Shown here one piece after another: positions 1 through 12,979 of a stretch of 64,000 nucleotides of DNA. Location: assembly GCA_963576765.1 (NCBI GenBank), contig OY755208.1, positions 28,674,551 to 28,738,550 of the forward strand, read 5' to 3'. The position numbers and the translations under genes are program-made. This stretch comes from Draba incana (Eukaryota; Streptophyta; Magnoliopsida; Brassicales; Brassicaceae). Positions within the stretch are counted from its first letter, which is position 1; the number at the start of each line of letters is the position of its first letter. The notes under the pieces are model-generated. The model ran no database searches. It was not told the DNA's origin and worked only from the letters and a program-made list of their open reading frames with translations.

Positions 1-1537
1 TAGGTCCATTACCATCTCTATTTTCTTTGAATATTATTAACGAATATTTGGGGTTATGAGTCTTTGGGGATATGAGTCGTATGAGTCGAAGAACTCGAGG
101 AAAGAGTAAAGACTACTCTTACCAAATCTCAAATCAACACTTTAGGCCACATTTGACGGTCCAAGATTCCTCGAAATAACAACATTTTTCTCCCCGAGAA
201 ACGATTTTAAGTGTTTCTAAACATGGAGATATCCGCCGATTTTGCAAATAAATGAGTAAGTCAATCTATGGATATGAATATTGTGATACATGTCGACTTG
301 TGTGATGCATACAATACAAGTCGAGATTCTTGCGAGATATTTAGGCTAAAATAATCATACAGCTTACGCGTGTGATGGATACAATTTGATCGGGGATCTC
401 GTGGGATCACTACTTCAATATAAATTAATTAAAAGCAATGCGAGTTGGTAAGAAGATAATATTTTTGTCTTAAATTTAAGACAATATAAGCTGAAAATCA
501 CATGTATTAATTACTTTACATTGATCATATCATTTCTACTTATAAAACCACATGTATTTGTGTGTGTGTATTTTCATGTTTTATCGGTGAAAATATACAT
601 ATAAGTTATTTTCACCGATACCTGTTAGCTTTTGTTTACTATACCTAATATATACTATATTCACCGATAAAACATTAAAATACATGTCAAAGGACAAAAT
701 CATCAATGATTTCTTTACTGTCCCTCTCACTTTTTGTTTCCCTAACTTGTCAAATTTTCATCTTCTAACTAACCAAACCAATATTTTATGGGGCTCATAG
801 AGTCTACAAGGAGCATTATTGATTAGATTTGTATTACACATATTTTGAGGGAAGAGTCTTGAGTTTTGATTTTTTTTTTTTTTTTCATTATTGGGTAAAA
901 TTTTGGTTGGAGGGGTTTTCTATTCTTTTTTGAATCTCGAAAAGGCGTATGAATAGAATTTAATACACTAAAATGCCTTCCTAAAGGAACGTGGTAATAT
1001 TTTAATAAAATAAAAAAACATAACCATGTTACCACATTTTACTGAAATTATTTTAGGAAACGTTTGTTGTCCACACATGCATATTATATATGTCAGATTA
1101 GGACCGAAACGCAATTATATTATGATGAATACAACGCCAAGTAAGACATCTGGATGTTTTAATCTGAAGTTTTGTCAAAATTGATGTCAAATGATGAAAA
1201 TTCCTTCAACAAGAGTCATGGATTATATAGGAAATTATATTATATTTACTAAAAAGGAAATGAAAAGATGCCATGAAAGGAGATTAAATTAATAAAAAGG
1301 AATAACTACGCCATTTGTATCACTAACTAAATAGATAAGATAGTTGTGACAAAGTTTTGTTCAAAAAAAAGAAAGTTGTGACAAAAAAACTAGATATATA
1401 AGATCATTCTGCTCACAGCAACCACCCACAAATTAATGAAAAGTTCTTAGAGAGGTAACATTGCTTGAAGACAAACAAAAAAAAAATCAACTTAAAATGG
1501 AAAAAATAAAACATTCAATCACGAAGGTACGGACGTA
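1..1537. other. AT-rich intergenic region, no gene seen
   Basis: No credible coding sequence is visible. The only open frame (about 823-1035, minus) is low complexity around a poly-T run. A short palindromic repeat lies at about 551-686 and is listed separately. Nothing else here resembles a known family. Confidence 0.6.
551..686. repeat. Small palindromic repeat with ATCGGTGAA arms
   Basis: Arms of 15 bases at 577-591 and 660-674 are perfect inverted copies (TGTTTTATCGGTGAA). The symmetry extends imperfectly outward to CATGTATTT and AAATACATG. A third copy of the core, in inverted orientation, sits at about 606-620. It could be a tiny MITE or an old hairpin. No coding content or target duplication was recognised. 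Confidence 0.45.
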
Positions 1538-1861
1538 TTAGAGCATGATTATCTATGGGTTTTAGTGGATTGCTAATGGACTAATAAAACATTTTAATAT
1601 TAATATGAATTGCTTATTTCTGTAATATGGGTGCTAAATGTGCTAAAATAAGGTTCTTTAACTTTTTATCCACGGGGTTTAGTATATTTTTTTTCAGTTT
1701 AATCCTCATTTTAACAAAATTACAAAATGATAATCAAAATTCTTATTAAAAAAAAAGTTTTAACCAACACAATTAAATGCAATAAAATATTTCAAATACG
1801 ATGAAATTTACTTATGAAATGACTTAGTAATTTAAATTATCAAAATATTGTTCAAACGAGT

Positions 1862-2113
1862 GTCTTCAGAGTTCTCCTATCGCGTTTTGCAATTGTCAAA
1901 TGCCCGGTTCGTTTGTGGGAAAAGAATGTGTTATATGATATAATGATTACATGTATCATTTTGCATAACATGTTAATCGAAGATGAGCATGATCTCGATG
2001 CACCAATTGAAATCGATGGAGAAGCTCCGCCTCCGAAGGTTGAATTAATGGGAGATGATAATATTCGGTTTCAAGAATTTCTTGGGCGATTTAGAACAAT
2101 CAAAGATAAATAA
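1862..2113 (+). pseudogene. Harbinger transposase C-terminal fragment (DDE_4 type)
   Basis: The frame reads RFAIVKCPVRLWEK, then ITCIILHNMLIEDE, the conserved end of plant PIF/Harbinger transposases and the domesticated proteins related to them. Only about 84 codons remain. No ATG opens the frame (the nearest start-like codon is TTG at 1913), and the catalytic DDE part upstream is missing. It ends at a TAA at 2111-2113. This is a non-functional relic of the surrounding DNA transposon, not a host gene. Confidence 0.75.
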
Positions 2114-2451
2114 GCTCATTTTTCACTTCGTAATGGTTTAGTTGATCATTTGTGGGAAAAATTCAGTAATACCAATGTTTAGATTATATTATTTTCTCTC
2201 TTTCTATTGTGTAATGTAATTTTATTTTTCTAATTAAATTTAATTAAAATAATCTTATGATTTTAGTGAATAATTGCTAATTAGAAAAATTATAAAATAG
2301 TTGGGTAAAATGTGTAATTTTGATAAATTAAGGATTACACTGAAAAATATACTAAAATATTATTTTTAAAATGAAAAATTAAATAATGGATTGAAGAAAA
2401 CTCTTACTCTAAATTTAAAGTAAAAAGTAAAGTAATGAATCGGAGATGGTC

Positions 2452-3445
2452 AGGTTACTGAGCTAACTTTTGATCCTAAAAGGTCCCAATCTAGGGATTT
2501 TGTTAGGGTAAAAGTCAAATTCGATGTTTCTAGACCAGTTAGAAGGGCTAAGTTAGTTAATCTTACGTCTGGTGGATCGATTTAGGTGTTGTATGATTTT
2601 GAAAGATTTCAAAAGCGTTGTTACTTTTGTCAGAGGCTTACTCATAGTCAAGAGAATTATCCCTTTAAAGATGGTCAGAAGGGGTTTTTAGAGGTTACTC
2701 CCCCTAAAAAGGTTTTTTTGAAGGATGATGATCCTTTGTTTGGGGTTTTGAGTGAAGAACAAGTGGGAATCAATCACCTTATAGGAAGACCAAGGATCAA
2801 TGAGGAGGTTTTGAAGGGAATGAAGCTTTTCCTTTTGACTGCAAATGGGCCATCTGAAAAGATAATTAGAGAAGATAAAGTTAAATGCTCGGTGTTGAGT
2901 TTGATGAATGACCCTGAAGGTTAAAGATCGATGCATAGACTAGAACCGAAGCCTATTGTGTCAACTGATTTAGACAAAGGGAAAGGTATAGTTTTTGATT
3001 TTGAGGGAAGGTTAAAGGAGAAGGCACCAAGAAAAAAGACCAAGGATAACGAGATGATCCTGAAGGATGCAATAAGAAGTGGAAGAGCGAAGTAAACTAA
3101 TCTTTCTTCTGATGGATTCCTTTCTGAAGGTGGGGTTCCTCAATCTTTATCTGAGTGTCCTTTCCTTAGTGATGATCCAACGGATTATAGAATTGGCTTC
3201 TCTGAAGCTAGTTCTTACGGGAAAATTACTAAGAGAGGTAGATCTCAAAAAAGACCCCATCTGTCCAGAAGAAAGCCTAAGAGGCTGGAAAAAGGAGAGA
3301 TGGATGTAACATTGGAAAAGAAGAAAGGACATGAGATAGGAATAACAGAGAAAAGGAAGTTTGAGGAAGGTGTGAAGGATGAAATAAACCAGGTTAAGCA
3401 CCTAAAATCTTTGGCAGTCCCAAGTGAGGGACAGTCCAACCATCA
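2452..3445 (+). pseudogene. LINE ORF1 remnant (gag-like zinc-knuckle protein)
   Basis: The frame encodes a DUF4283/zinc-knuckle type protein: FDVSRPVRRAKLV, a stop at 2583-2585, then YDFERFQKRCYFCQRLTH. The knuckle has C-x2-C-x4-H, but the final cysteine is replaced by tyrosine. Further stops follow at about 2922 and beyond. The N-terminus is absent because of 5' truncation of the element. In this family the product binds element RNA. Confidence 0.7.
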
Positions 3446-6400
3446 ATGAGTTTCATAAGTTGGAATTGCCAAGGTTTAGGCCGTGTTTAAGACTTGGTGA
3501 TTCCAAAGCTCAAGGAGATGCGTCAAGAACATTTTCCTGAGCTTTTGTTTTTAATGGAGACTATGCATAAAAGGAATGTGTTAGTGGATCTGCAGGAATG
3601 GTTGGGTTATGAAAGGGTTTTTACTATGGATCCTATAGGTAAGAGAGGGGGTTTAGTTTTATTTTGGAAAAGTAATGTGGATGTTGAAGTGTTATTTTAT
3701 GATAAGAACTTGTTGGATTTGAAGCTTTGTTTTGGAGATTGTGTGTTTTTTGTTTCCTGTGTTTATGGAGACCCGGGTGGGGTAGCTTCTAGATATGTGA
3801 TTTGGGAGAGACTATCTCGTATAGGAGTGACCAGGAAGGATGTGTGGTGCATTCTAGGAGATTTCAATGATTTGATGCATAGAGGGAAAAAGATTGGGGG
3901 CCCAGACAGAAATGATGGGATCTATGGCCCTTTTAATGACATGATTAAGCCTTGTAGGATGAGGGAACTCCCAAGTTCTGGAAACTGCATGACGTGGGGT
4001 GGTAAAAGAGGAGAATTGTATATTCAAAGCAGATTAGATAGGTGTTTTGGGAACCATCCTTGGTTTGCAAAGTTTCCTGCCTCTAACCAGTGCTTCTTGG
4101 AAAAGAGAAGGTCAGACCATAGACCTGTTCTTGTTAAGGTTATCTCCTCTTCAGATTCTTATAGGGGTTGTTTCCGGTTTGACAAAAGATTTTTGAATAA
4201 GCCCTTGGTAAAAGAAGCAATCATAGAAAGCTGGAACAATCCTTCTTCCATTCAGATTGAGATAAGATCAGTGGCTGCTAGATTGAGAGGTTGTAGAAAG
4301 GCTCTTAGCAAATGGAAGAAAGAAAATAATTTTAATTCAAGAGATAGGATTGTGCAGATTCAGGTTGAGTTAGAAGCAGTCAAAGAACTTCCCTGATTTT
4401 GTCAGAATGAACAAGATTAAGAGAGACCTGATCTTGGCTTATAGAGATGAGGAATCTTATTGGAGTCAAAAGAGTAGAGATAAATGGTGTGTTGAAGGAG
4501 ATGGCAACACTAAATTCTTCCATGCCACGGTTAAAGCTGCTAGGGGAAAAAAAGAGAATAACTAAGTTGAAAAATGCTCTTGGAGTTTTTCGAAGAGCTG
4601 AAGCATCCAAAGGCGAAGTGGCTGTTGAGTACTTTAAGGACCTCTTCAAGATAACTAATCCATCAGACTTTAAAGAATTCTTCCATGGTTTTGATCCAAA
4701 AGTAACTCAGAGTATGAATATGAACCTGATCAGAGAAGTCTCTTCTGAAGAGGTCTATGAGGCGGTTTTTTCTATAAAAGCTAATAGCGGTCCTGGAGCA
4801 GATGGAATGACATGCCTTTTCTTCTAGAAATATTGGGATATAATTGGTACTCAGATGACGGTGGAGGTAAAAGGTTTCTTCTCTTCAGGTATCATGCCTT
4901 CAGAATGGAATTATACGCAGTTGTGCATGATTCCTAAAATTCCAGACCCTTTGCAGATGAGTGACCTGAGACCTATAAGTCTTTGTTCTGTAAGTTACAA
5001 AATCATTTCCAAGATTTTGGTTAAGAGATTGCAACCTATTTTTCCTAAGCTAGTGTCCCCTTATCAGTCTGCTTTTGTCTCTGACCGGCTTATCTCGGAT
5101 AATATCTTGATAGCCCATGAGGTACTTCACAGTTTGAGAACCCATCCAGAGGTGTCTAAGTGCTCTATGGCAATCAAGACCGACATGTCCAAGACGTGTG
5201 ATAGGGTGGAATGGGCCTACCTTAAAGAAATGCTTCTGGCTTTGGGATTTCACTCTGTATGGGTGACTTGGATTATGAGTTGTGTTACCACGGTCACCTT
5301 CTCAGTCTTGATGAATGATCAACCGTATGGTGTTATTACCCCCTCTAGAGGACTGAGACAAGGGGACCCTCTATCCCCTTTTCTTTTTGTTCTATGTTCT
5401 GAAGGGTTAACTCACCTTATTTGTAAGGCTGTAGATGCTGGATTGATTAATGGGGTTTCTCTCCTCATGGTCCTGAAATTCACCACCTATTATTTGCAGA
5501 TGATAGTTTACTGATTTGCAATGCGAATGAGGAAGAAGCTAAAGCGGTGCAATTGATTTTAAAGATTTATGCGGAGGCTACAGGTTAGGTGATTAATATC
5601 AATAAATCGGCTATATCTTTTGGAAGAAAAATTAAGGAAGATGTCAAGCTCAAGATCAAAAAGATTACTGGTATTAATCAAGAAGGGGGAGTAGGAAAAT
5701 ATCTTGGCTTGCCAGAATATTTTAGTGGCTCAAAAATATATATGTTAGCTTATATTCATGAGAGAATGAAAGGAAGAATGTCAGGATGGTTTGCAAGAAT
5801 GCTCTCTCAAGGTGGCAAAGAGATTCTGATCAAAACAGTGGCTATATCACTTCCTGTTTATGCCATGTCTTGCTTCCGTTTACCTAAAGCCACTTGTGGA
5901 AAACTTACAAGTTAAATGGCTAATTTCTGGTGGAGTTCTTCAGAAGAAAAAAAGAAGATGAACTGGGTAAGTTGGGATAAACTTTGTTTGTCCAAAGCCA
6001 ATGGAGGGATGGGCTTTAATAATATCCCAGAATTTAACCAAGTCTTACTAGCAAAGCAGGCTTGGAAGCTGATCCAAGACCCGAATTGCCTTTTGACCAT
6101 ATTTCTAAAAAGTAGGTACTTTGATGACCATGAGTTCTTGAGAGCATAGATGGGTACTAAACCATCCTTTGGATGGAAAAGTATCCTTCATGGCAGAGAA
6201 CTGATCAAATTGGGATTAAAGAGGAAAATTGGGGATGGAAAAGATACTTGGGTCTGGACGGAAAATGGCTAGAAGGAGAAGTGATGAGAGCTCCATTGAT
6301 TAAAAACTCACTAGTAAATATTGATATGAGAGTGGAGGAGTTGATAGATCGAAATTCAAGAGATTGGAACAAAAGCAAGTTAGAGGATCTGTATTATCAG

Positions 6401-7565
6401 GAAGATATCATTAGGATAACCAAAATGAATCCAGTCATGGATAAGGATGATTTTTGGGTGTGGCATTTAAATCGGAGTGGCGCTTACTCTGTTAAATCCG
6501 GGTATTGGTTGATCAATAAGCTTAATAAGGAGAAGCTTATTCAAGAAGCGGAGATAAGGCCAACCATTAATGAGCTTAAAAATCAGATATGGTCTCTCTC
6601 TACATCTCCTAAGCTTAAGAACTTTCTCTGGAGAATGATGAGTGAAGCTTTGTCTGTGGTAGATTTACTAGTCAAAAGAAGAACTCCGGTGGATTCAAGA
6701 TGCCAAGTTTGTGGCTTAGAGGGTGAATCTATAAACCACGTGCTCTTTTCATGTGATTTAGCCAGGCAGGTTTGGGCTCTATCCAACATTCCTTCTCCAG
6801 AAAATGGATTTGATGGTAATGCTTTGTTCACTAACTTCTCATTCCTGATGATGATTTATAAGAATAAGAATATCCCTTTTGAGAAAAGAAAAATCATTTC
6901 CTGGTTGCTTTGGTACATCTGGAAGAATAGGAATGGTTTGCTATTTGAAAGTGTTCTTTTCTCAGCCTTGGAGGTGGTTCATAAAGCTGGTGAAGAGAGA
7001 GATCAATGGTTTGGAGCTCAAAATGTTGAATCCTTAATCCATAGGGCAAACATTGTCAGGGAATCAGACTTGATGTCTAAATAGAATAGACCCCCTGAGA
7101 ATTGGTATAAATGCAACATTGGCCTTTTCCTGTTCAAAGAAGAAACGTCTCATTGGTGGGGCTTGGGTTTTAAGGAATGACAGAGGAGAAATTGTCCTCC
7201 ATAGCAGAAGATGTTTTAAGTTTCAAGAAAGTCTTGACAATGCTAAGCTTCTGGTGGTGCTATGGGCTATGGAAAGTATGGCCTTTCATGGTATGGATAA
7301 AATCATATTTGCTTATGAGTTTGCGGAGCTAATAGGTGCAACGGAAATACCTATGGCGTGGCCATCTTTTAGCTACCAGGCGAGTGAATTAGAAAGAGTG
7401 TTGATAAGGTTTCATAGGACCAAATCTCTGCTTAAAACTAGAGAAGCCAATAGAGGAGCTCATCTCATTGCTCAAAGTGTAACAAAAAATGAACGCACGC
7501 AGTCTTATGTGGCGATCGGTTATCCCGCATGGATGGAAGAAATCTTTGTATCTGAGAGTGTTTAA
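3446..7565 (+). pseudogene. LINE ORF2 remnant: endonuclease, reverse transcriptase, RNase H
   Basis: ATG at 3446 opens ISWNCQGLG, then TAA at 3488 interrupts. The endonuclease follows (LMET, LGDFND and SDHRP catalytic motifs, to about 4150). A frameshift lies near 4390 and another near the A-run at about 4545. The reverse transcriptase has RPISLCS, KTDMSK (with CDR where YDR is usual), RQGDPLSPFLF, and LFADD at about 5490 in a shifted frame. A zf-RVT motif (C-x2-C-x7-H-x4-C) is at about 6700. An RNase H-like domain (7119-7565) closes it with YPAWMEEIF. Product in intact copies: the protein performing target-primed reverse transcription. Confidence 0.88.
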
Positions 7566-7853
7566 ATCCTCTTGAGTGGTTCCCTCCTTATTTTTTTGTT
7601 GTAAATAGTGTACTCTCGTTCATCCCTTTTGGGGTTTGTATGATCTTTTGTTTGATCATCATTTTTGATAAACCGTGTATGGTTTATGGCCCTTGTGCTT
7701 TCGGCCTTTGATATGGTTTATTTGGGATTGTTCTCTGTCCTTTGAACCATGTGCTTATGTACTATGTCTGGTGCTCTTCCTTGGGTTTGATCGTTTGAGT
7801 AAATATAAAGGAATTTCAGATGAAAAAAAAAAAAAGAATCGGAGATGGTCTTA

Positions 7854-9935
7854 CTTTAAATTTAGGAGCTTCGTGTAAACTGACCGAGTGCTTAGCTCTA
7901 GAAGCTCATAACCTCTAATGACTCACTTTTGTTATATCATTTATACGGGCGTTTCGTGATCTTTCAATGTTTGCGACTCAATGGGTCAACGTAATATGAC
8001 CTTTGTCTTTGTGAAATTTTAAGGCACGTGTTTCGCATGTTTCCCAACGTGGCACTTTTTGTACGTCACATTTTATTTGCATTATTATATTATTATTATT
8101 TTTGGTAAAACGCATTACTTTTTTTTGTTTGGTACGAAAAACGCATTACTTTTTCTTGCACTGTCATATTTTCTTCTCTACATTTTTCTACAAGTCCGTA
8201 ATCGTAATAATAAAACATGTTGACGGAGAAATCCAAGTATCAATCTGGCTTATTTATTTATTTCTTTTGTTTATGTTTTCTAAATTGCTTTTCCTTTGGA
8301 AGTCTTTTGACTCAATAAATTTGCTAATAATTAATTAATGTTTTCGTATTCGGAGATCTGAGATTCAATTTTCAGATAATGCAATTTATTAACAAATATG
8401 CACAGATTAACGGAACAAGTTTACATGAAATCTCTAGTGTGTTTATGTAATTAGGAGCCGTTCATAGTGATTCTACGCATTAAAAGTAGAAGGTGTCCAT
8501 CATAACTCTGGAACAAAAATTGTCGTATATCGTGGATCTAACAGGTTTGGAGTGAATTAGCCGTGCTCGAATCGTTTTTGTAAAAATTATCATAATTTAT
8601 AGTAAATTTATATGTTTTTGAAAAAATTATGTTTTCCGTTACATTTATATTGATGCTGAGAAGTTTTTTCGGCTGAATGTTAATTTCAACGGTTTAAAGG
8701 TAAATTTGCTAAAAGGCATGAGGCACATGTGCATTGCAGACATTAGTGTGTCTAATTGGAATGTCTAATGATTAAAATACAATTAAAACAAAGAAAAAGA
8801 GATCGAAAATTGTGTGTAAGTATCTTATCTAGGATCCAAAATTGGGGTGTCTAGTCTTATTTAGGATCCAAAAGCATAAAATTTAATTAAAAAGAGATTA
8901 AAATATTATTTGTTGAGTATTTGTAGGCCATATCAAAATAAAATATAATATTTATGAAAATAGTAAATGGGTTTGTGATCCATGGAGAAAATAATACAAT
9001 CTCAACTCTTTTTTTTGACAATTTTACATTTTTTCATTTAACTGTTAGGGATCGAGTGTTTTAATTCCGCTAACATGTCATTTTTTAAATGTGAACATTT
9101 AATTTATTATAGTTTTATACAAATTTATTCACATAATCATATCGTCACATAAGGCATGATTTTTATCCATGCTATGTTATTTTTTAATGTAGATATCTAA
9201 TATATTGAATGAATTTGTATTTTCATTATATATGGGTGTGATTTATTATCCCTTAAATAGTAATACACGTACTAAATGATTAAATATGTTTTTCGAGGTT
9301 CATTAAAAAAAAATATATATAGCACGCTACATTTTTTTCCTAATTTTTACATGTATACCTTCGTTTCTAATAACACAAAACTTACGATTTGCCATTTACC
9401 AAAATTAGTTTTCATGTCTTACCCCATTTACCAAAATAAATCTTAATTTCTTAGCTGGAGTTATGGCTTAGGAATCTTAGTGATGGAATTATGCACGTAT
9501 CACATGCAGTGTGTTAGGAAGAGTAAAAAAATCTGAAGTAAATTAATGGTTTCTTGTGGAAAGCTTGATCGAGGATGGTTTGCAGCTATTACATTTGTCT
9601 TTGTCGGTCACCCTTGAATCATACCCACACTACATTATATGCTCTTGCAGATCGGAATGATATGTTGTAGATCTCGTTCAAACTTGGATATTTATTTACA
9701 TTGATTTAAATATATCTACAATATAGTGATGGTGTGAGAAAATGTAAAATGATGGCGGACGTTGATGGCGAACGTAACTTTTTTTTTTTTGACATAAAAA
9801 CGTAACTTTATTGGTTAGTATTTTTTTTTTTTTTTAGTCGACTATTGGTTAGCATTACTTTTGCAAAAATGAAAGCATTTTTGGTTAGCATTATATATTT
9901 TTGCTTTACAACTTCAATTAATGGCGAACGTTGTA
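7854..9935. other. AT-rich intergenic stretch, no gene seen
   Basis: Only short AT-rich frames and poly-T tracts occur (about 9780-9835, each followed by a phrase like TTGGTTAGCATT, suggesting small local duplications). I see no domain, RNA gene or clear transposon end. Confidence 0.55.
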
Positions 9936-9943
9936 ACTTTATC

Positions 9944-10613
9944 TAGGCCTGGACGCGGATCGGATATCCAGAAAAATTATAGTATTTGTGATTCGATTTG
10001 TTATTCACGGATATTAAATTTTCCGATTTGCTTTGCTTTGAAAATTTTAGATATTTGGAGTTACGGATATCCGGATTTTTTTCCGGATATTTGCGGATAT
10101 TCGGATATTTGCGGATATTTGTTTTAACTGAAAAAAACGAAAGAAAAATATTTTATTTTTTCAGTATAAATTTTAAACTAATTAGTGAAAAAATAATATA
10201 AGTTAGATAATTTTATTTGATATAACTAAAAATAAAATGAAAAGTGAAAGAAAAAATGGTGGACTACGAAACATTTATTATTATTTTTAGATAAAAATAT
10301 GAGACAACTGATTTACAAAATTAGTAACTACGTAAATTTACTATAACTATATCCGTTCAATGTATTGAAAAGGTTAAAAAATGCAAATATATGTTGTAGG
10401 TATATCATATTATATGTACATATATGTAATTTACGGATCGGATCGGATATTCGGATTTTTAAAATTAGTATTTATGATTTGCTTTGCTTTAGACGGATCG
10501 TAGATTTTACTATTTGCTTTGCTTTGATTTATAACGGATATTCGATTTTTTCGGATCGGATCAAAACGGATCACGGATCGGAGCAAATCTAACGGATAAT
10601 TTGCCCAGCCCTA
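9944..10613. mobile_element. hAT-type non-autonomous element with CGGATAT motif arrays
   Basis: Ends are TAGGCCTGGAC on the left and, inverted, TAGGGCTGGGC on the right. The 8-base ACTTTATC flanks it on both sides (9936-9943 and 10614-10621), the duplication size of hAT transposons. The interior is dense in CGGAT, CGGATATTCGG and CGGATATTTG, clustered near both ends. Open frames inside are repeat translations, not genes. Confidence 0.85.
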
Positions 10614-10643
10614 ACTTTATCAAACGCATAAGTATGTACGTAC

Positions 10644-11000
10644 CAGGGGCGGATCTATTATGGTAACTATGAGTACACGTGCCCCCAGTGAGTTTTTGAT
10701 ATTTATAATTTTGTCAAGTAGATTTTGGGTTATTGTAAATATTAATTGAAACTTTCCTTAAAATGCACCCATAATTTATTGTCCGATTTCAAAATGCTCC
10801 CATTAAAATTTTGTTTCCCCATAAACTCTTTCATTTCTTTTAAATATGTATTTCCATTTTTTTCTTCCATTCCATCCCAAAAATAACAACATTTAATTAT
10901 ATGCTAAACTTCTCAAATCAATTTACATAACAAATTTGATACGACAATATATCTTAAAATTTTTGTGCCCCAATAAAATATTTGGCTAGATCCGCCCATG
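10644..11000. mobile_element. hAT-type MITE (CAGGGGCGGATC ends)
   Basis: Terminal inverted repeats are CAGGGGCGGATCTA and TAGATCCGCCCATG. The 8-base flanks are GTACGTAC (10636-10643) and GTATGTAC (11001-11008), differing by one base. It holds GTGCCCC near the left end and no coding sequence. A solo right end of the same family is at about 33856-33890. Confidence 0.8.
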
Positions 11001-11051
11001 GTATGTACCCATCACTACTGATCCGTTAGTAAATTCATGCATACCAATTAA

Positions 11052-11923
11052 GGGGGTGTATTGGATGTGGTATTTTCAGTGGATTTGATGGTGTTTCTAA
11101 AATCCTCTGTTATTCAACCAGTGATTTTAAAATCCGTTTCCAAATCCTGTGTTATTGAACATGGAATTTATGTCAAATACATCAAAATAATATATAATCC
11201 CGTGTTATTCAAACTATGATTTGTTAAACCCATATCAAATCCCCTGTTATTCAAAACTCAACAATGTTTTCTAAATAGAGGATTTAAAGTGATTTGTGAT
11301 TCATTTATAGTTATAAATTAGGCATAAAATCACACCTCTAAAGGTGTGATTTAGGTGTGATTTGGACAAAACATTAAAAACAAAATATCTTTGATATTTT
11401 TTATTTTTCTTTGTGGTCTCTTCCTGCTTCTTGTTATTTTTTATTCCTTATACTCTTGTTATTCTTCTTCTCCTACGTGATTACAATCATATTTTACGTT
11501 TGATTGTTTTTTTTCTTTTTCTTCTTTTTGAAAACATTATAATCAAACTAGTTATTTTATTTTGATTTTTGATTACTTTGTTTTGTTGGTTTTTAGTTTA
11601 CTTTATTTTTATTTCTGGTTTATATGAACTACAAAGAAATAAAACAAGAAATGATGTGATAAGAAAATAATCTCTTGAATACGAGACTATTATAAGAAGA
11701 AAAACAATCATGAATAAAAGGAATATCAAATCACTACAAATTCTCTCAAAAATAAAAGCGAATCACACTAAATCCATCAAAATCCTACACAATCACACAA
11801 AAGGATTTGCTATTTTTAATTATTTAAAAATCAAAATCACAACAAATCCTCAAAATTCACATAAATCCCATCAAATCACAAACTCCACCAAATCCACAGA
11901 AATACCATATCCAATACACCCCC
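11052..11923. mobile_element. Harbinger-type non-autonomous element (GGGGGTGTATTGG ends)
   Basis: Left end GGGGGTGTATTGGATGTGG and right end (inverted) GGGGGTGTATTGGATATGG form long terminal inverted repeats that continue into the interior with GTGGATTTG phrases. TAA flanks both ends (11049-11051 and 11924-11926), fitting the TWA duplication of PIF/Harbinger. The interior repeats TGTTATTCAA motifs. The 79-codon frame at 11710-11949 is antisense repeat sequence. Confidence 0.82.
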
Positions 11924-12158
11924 TAAGAGTTGTCAGTTTTCTCTATTGATGTGTTTCATCATCGTTCTTGTAGTGGGAGTTGTTATTTCTTTTAGATATG
12001 TATTGGCTAATAAAGTATGGGCTATACGATATAGCGTATAAATTATTGTAATTTGCAAGTTAGTGTTATGGAAACCATAGCTATATATAGTAATCTTTGT
12101 AACATCGTTGTTTTTGAAAAAATTATAACCCCCGAAGCTTTGGGTTGTTAGTTTAAGA

Positions 12159-12360
12159 AGGGTGTATTAGACGTGGTATTTTAGTAGATTTGGTTGAGTT
12201 TCTGATTTGATGAGATTTATGTAGATGTTTAGGATTTGTTGTGATTTTGATTTTTTTATAATTAAATATAGAAAATCGTCTATGTGTGATTTGATATGGA
12301 TTTAGTGTGATTTTATTTTAATTTTAAGAGGATTTGTAGTGATTTGATATCTTATTTTTC
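12159..12360. mobile_element. Terminal fragment of the GGGTGTATT Harbinger-type family
   Basis: GGGTGTATTAGACGTGGTAT followed by GATTTGGTTGAG and a TTGTGATTTTGATT stretch matches the inverted right end of the element at 11052-11923. Only one end is present, so it is a solo or truncated copy. Confidence 0.6.
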
Positions 12361-12979
12361 TTATTTCTTGATGTTTTTATAAAAAAAAATTTGTTATGAA
12401 GTTTCATTAAAAAATGTAGTCTCACTCTCGTAAGAGATTGTTTGAAAGAGACAAATGACATGATTGGACTCTCACTCTCAGAGTGGCAATGAATGTCCTA
12501 GAAAATTTTGTCGAAAGTTTTATCTATTAAAGACAAATACATGATTAATACTGAAGTAAAACACGAAATTACTACTGATATTTCGTATATATATAGGAAA
12601 AGTTAATCAAAAAGAATACTAACATTGACTATAAGGAGATATATGGGTGACGGCAAACTATTAGATCTCTTATTTTTTTTTTCAAGTCAACATGATCAGT
12701 ATCACATTAATTATATGCATTGAAGTTGGGCAAATACAAACAAAAAAATGTGTTCATAAAATCTGAAAAACAAAATGAACAACACCGTCTTTACAAATGT
12801 CGTGGTCCGCTAAAATCTAAAACGTAAGTAATTTAGATAAGTTTACGACTTATATGTTTGACAGATTACAAATAGCTAAAGTTGAGTAAAGAAGACAATT
12901 AAACTCAACTAAACACCATTAGAACCAAAAACCCTTCAAAATGATCAAAGAGGGAAGAACAAGAGTAAATCAGCCGCTC

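Larger units (their letters stand above)
2452..7835 (+). mobile_element. 5'-truncated L1-type LINE retrotransposon with 15-bp target duplication
   Basis: The element runs from inside ORF1 (zinc-knuckle protein) through ORF2 (endonuclease, reverse transcriptase, zf-RVT, RNase H) to a poly-A tract ending at 7835. The 15-base sequence GAATCGGAGATGGTC occurs directly before it (2437-2451) and directly after the poly-A (7836-7850), a textbook target-site duplication. Both reading frames carry many stops and frameshifts, so it is dead. It inserted into the terminal repeat of the Harbinger element. Confidence 0.93.
1541..7850. mobile_element. Decayed PIF/Harbinger DNA transposon, split by a LINE
   Basis: A transposase C-terminal fragment lies inside (1862-2113). 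Sub-terminal sequence at about 1676-1735 reappears inverted at about 2290-2370, as expected of long terminal inverted repeats. The right end reads as GACCATCTCC on the minus strand and is followed by TTA (7851-7853). The left end GAGCATGATTATC is preceded by TTA (1538-1540). TTA is the usual target duplication of this superfamily. The left about 130 bases resemble the MITE at 25598-25802, so the left end may be a nested or recombined MITE. The LINE at 2452-7835 interrupts the right terminal region. Confidence 0.65.

Noticed and set aside
11710..11949. 79-codon plus-strand frame
   Set aside because: Lies in the right inverted repeat of the Harbinger-type element and consists of repeated Asn/His/Lys/Ser codons.
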